Shown: positions 62,351 through 64,000 of the stretch, piece by piece
Numbering within the stretch: the stretch's first letter is position 1
Layout: each line of letters opens with the position of its first letter
Source of the DNA: an uncultured Oleiphilus sp.
Lineage (GTDB): Bacteria > Pseudomonadota > Gammaproteobacteria > Pseudomonadales > Oleiphilaceae
Assembly: GCA_913020045.1 (NCBI GenBank)
Contig: CAJWBE010000006.1
Coordinates: 62,001-126,000, forward strand
Reading direction: 5' to 3'
Length of the DNA: 64,000 nucleotides
Made by a program: the position numbers and the translations under genes
Notes under the pieces: model-generated
Told to the model about the DNA's origin: nothing
The model's database searches: none
The model's input: the letters and a program-made list of their open reading frames with translations, nothing else

Positions 62351-63409
62351 TTAGTTATCTGACAGAGTTTTTCGATGCCGCATCGGCGTTTCCCCTGTCC
62401 AGCGTTTAAACGCGCGCTGAAAGGCACTCTGCTCCGAAAAACCAAGTAAAAAAGCGATGTCGGTTAGCGAGAGCGATGATTGCGCAATGTATGTTAAGGC
62501 AAGTGTTCTTCGGCTTGTATCTAATAAGTTCTGGTAGCTTATGTCTTCAGCCTTTAAACGACTTTTTAATGTGTTCACGTCTATATTCAGCTGCTTAGAT
62601 AAACGTTCCAAACTAGGTTTTCCGTCTTGCAATAATATAACAAGGGCTTTGCTAGCCTGTTCGTGGAACCCTTCGCCTTCGGGCATGTTTTCCAGCAGTT
62701 TTTTTGCATAGCCATCCATCATTTTTGAGACGTCTGGTGCCGCCATAGGTAGCGGATCGGTTAGATATTTGGAGGCGTAATAGATGGCGGTTTCAGCTTG
62801 GGAGAATAACACTGGGCAGTTAAAGATACTTTGGTGCTCGCTTGTATCCTCGGGCTCAGGGTGTTGAAAATGAATTTTTTCTGGGGAGTTATCTTCCTGT
62901 TTAATCCAACGGCTAAATGTCACCATGCCCGCAAGATGTTCCTCGGAAAGTTGCCTTGGTGGATAAGGCTGGACATCGCAATCGAACCGGATTTTTACGT
63001 TCTCATCTTTTAGTTCAAAGCGATTAACCCCGATATCGCTGACTAGGGTTTGATAGCGCTGCATTCGATTGAGTACTTCATCTAGTGTTTTTGAACTCAT
63101 GCAGGCATAGCCTAGCACCCCGTAATGGCCGGGTTTTATCGCTTGGCCGACATGTAAGCCAAAATTTGGGTCCTTGCAGACCTTCGCGGCCATATCTAAA
63201 AGACGGCAGTACTCATCGCCAGAAATGCGTTGATGGCTGTCTTTGGTTTGATCGATCACCAGGCCTGCCTGCGCAAACAGCTTTTGCTCAGAAATCCCGC
63301 TGTTTTGTACGACTGAGGTCAGCGACTGCAAAAAGCTGATGGCTAGGCTTCCTGGAATAGAGGAGGTGTTTTGTCTCGACAATTTAATTCCTTTTCGACT
63401 ATGTCTCAT
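62351..63409 (-). CDS. AraC-family transcriptional regulator
   Basis: 352 residues with an N-terminal arabinose-binding-like (PF12625-type) domain (ISGDEYCRLLDMAAKVCKDP, QAIKPGHYGVLGYACMSSKT) and a C-terminal AraC HTH pair (LSLTDIAFLLGFSEQSAFQR, AFKRWTGETPMRHR). Same architecture as the regulator at 28.4 kb. It is divergent from the partial dehydrogenase gene, separated by 245 bp, so it may regulate it. Confidence 0.9.
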   Translation of the reverse strand: MRHSRKGIKLSRQNTSSIPGSLAISFLQSLTSVVQNSGISEQKLFAQAGLVIDQTKDSHQRISGDEYCRLLDMAAKVCKDPNFGLHVGQAIKPGHYGVLGYACMSSKTLDEVLNRMQRYQTLVSDIGVNRFELKDENVKIRFDCDVQPYPPRQLSEEHLAGMVTFSRWIKQEDNSPEKIHFQHPEPEDTSEHQSIFNCPVLFSQAETAIYYASKYLTDPLPMAAPDVSKMMDGYAKKLLENMPEGEGFHEQASKALVILLQDGKPSLERLSKQLNIDVNTLKSRLKAEDISYQNLLDTSRRTLALTYIAQSSLSLTDIAFLLGFSEQSAFQRAFKRWTGETPMRHRKTLSDN

Positions 63410-63654
63410 TTAAGGCTGTTGATTAGTAGGACGCCGTACTAATACATATGCTGCAATAAAACCGCTTTATTTCACAGAGACCCGTTATTTTGTCATTTCG
63501 ATAGTTTGGGTTATCTCAAGTCAATTTCATATAGGCCTGGAGTCAATATTTTGAAGGCCTGCTCTGCTACATTCTCTATTCGCAGCGTTAAGGTAGAGAA
63601 TACCTTGGTACGGTCCCTAATAATGTTTACTGATAAAAAGGGTTCAAGAGTAAT

Positions 63655-64000
63655 ATGAAAAGCAAAACTTCATTGGTCACGGGTGCTTCGGACGGAATTG
63701 GTTTTGAGCTCTGTCAGGTAATGGCGTCGAAAGGTTACGACATCGTGCTGGTTGCTCGAAATATCGAGAAGCTGGAACATGCAGCAGAGCGCTTACGGGC
63801 TTCGTTCAACATAGAAACTCATATCATTTCTTGTGATTTGGCGGAGCCCTTTGCTGCTCAAAGCTTACTTAAGGAAGTAAAAGGACTCGGCTTAAACATA
63901 GATGTACTCATCAATAACGCAGGCGTGTTGTTTAACGGTCTTTTTGCAGATATCGAATTGTCGAATCAAGAAAAACTTTTGCAGTGCAATATTGTGGCTT
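63655..64000 (+). CDS. Short-chain dehydrogenase/reductase, cut by right window edge
   Basis: About 115 residues present. The Rossmann motif TGASDGIGFELCQ, DIVLVARN and LINNAGVLFNG mark an SDR of the DltE/YqjQ-like subgroup. The catalytic YxxxK is beyond the edge. Likely controlled by the divergent AraC-type regulator. Substrate unknown. Confidence 0.87.
   Translation, partial: MKSKTSLVTGASDGIGFELCQVMASKGYDIVLVARNIEKLEHAAERLRASFNIETHIISCDLAEPFAAQSLLKEVKGLGLNIDVLINNAGVLFNGLFADIELSNQEKLLQCNIVA

Noticed and set aside
1-64000. Possible CRISPR array, insertion sequence, prophage or toxin-antitoxin pair
   Set aside because: I saw no repeat-spacer series, transposase, integrase, terminal repeats or small gene pair typical of these on either strand.

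Overview
The window looks like a chromosomal stretch from a marine-type, flagellated gammaproteobacterium of middling G+C (judged by eye). The clues are LpxH, EnvC, SecB, a SufABCDSET-type operon, the FlgP/FlgT flagellar pair, a TraF_2-type envelope protein and many two-component genes. I cannot place the genus. Genes are dense, mostly in short operons. I see no rRNA, tRNA, insertion sequence, prophage or CRISPR array.

Layout. 1-9.4 kb is housekeeping: ctp (cut by the window edge), envC, gpmI, then divergent rhodanese-grxC-secB, then trmL, a thiolase, a FolM-like reductase and cca. 9.5-14.5 kb holds a TraF-like outer-membrane protein, flgP-flgT and a phospholipase-D-type cardiolipin synthase. 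14.5-20.8 kb is the suf operon (sufB, C, D, S, A, T, E in transcription order) behind a promoter overlapped by an IscR-type box. 21-34.7 kb is mixed: HD-GYP phosphodiesterase, lpxH, ppiB, small enzymes, a DMT exporter, an N-acyl-D-amino-acid deacylase, AraC regulators, a RIO kinase and two overlapping orphan periplasmic binding proteins.

The most interesting part is 35-59 kb, an exopolysaccharide locus in two halves around a signalling island. The left half (minus strand) has a Wzx flippase, a 51-codon secreted-peptide gene, two glycosyltransferases, a lipoprotein and a LruC-domain secreted protein. The right half (plus strand) has a WecB/TagA/CpsF glycosyltransferase, an undecaprenyl-phosphate sugar transferase, Wza, a kinase-less Wzz/Wzc-type protein, Wzy, a pyruvyltransferase and a GT2. 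The island encodes an H-NOX nitric-oxide sensor, a soluble histidine kinase, a sigma-54 activator, a second membrane kinase overlapping a periplasmic binding protein, an HTH-receiver protein and a receiver plus degenerate HD-GYP protein.

Reading the non-coding DNA, I find sigma-54 (-24/-12) promoters before wecB-like, wza-like, wzy-like and lruC genes, and weaker candidates before the micropeptide and H-NOX genes. Each has, upstream, one or more copies of an imperfect palindrome TTYGCA-N3-TGCRAA. I infer that the locally encoded sigma-54 response regulator binds this box and drives both halves of the locus, so that NO (through H-NOX) and an unknown periplasmic ligand may control matrix production. 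The promoters and boxes are read directly; the wiring is inference.

59-64 kb returns to general genes: plsC-like acyltransferase, two small or unknown proteins, a BI-1 family membrane protein, an AraC regulator and a divergent short-chain dehydrogenase cut by the right edge.
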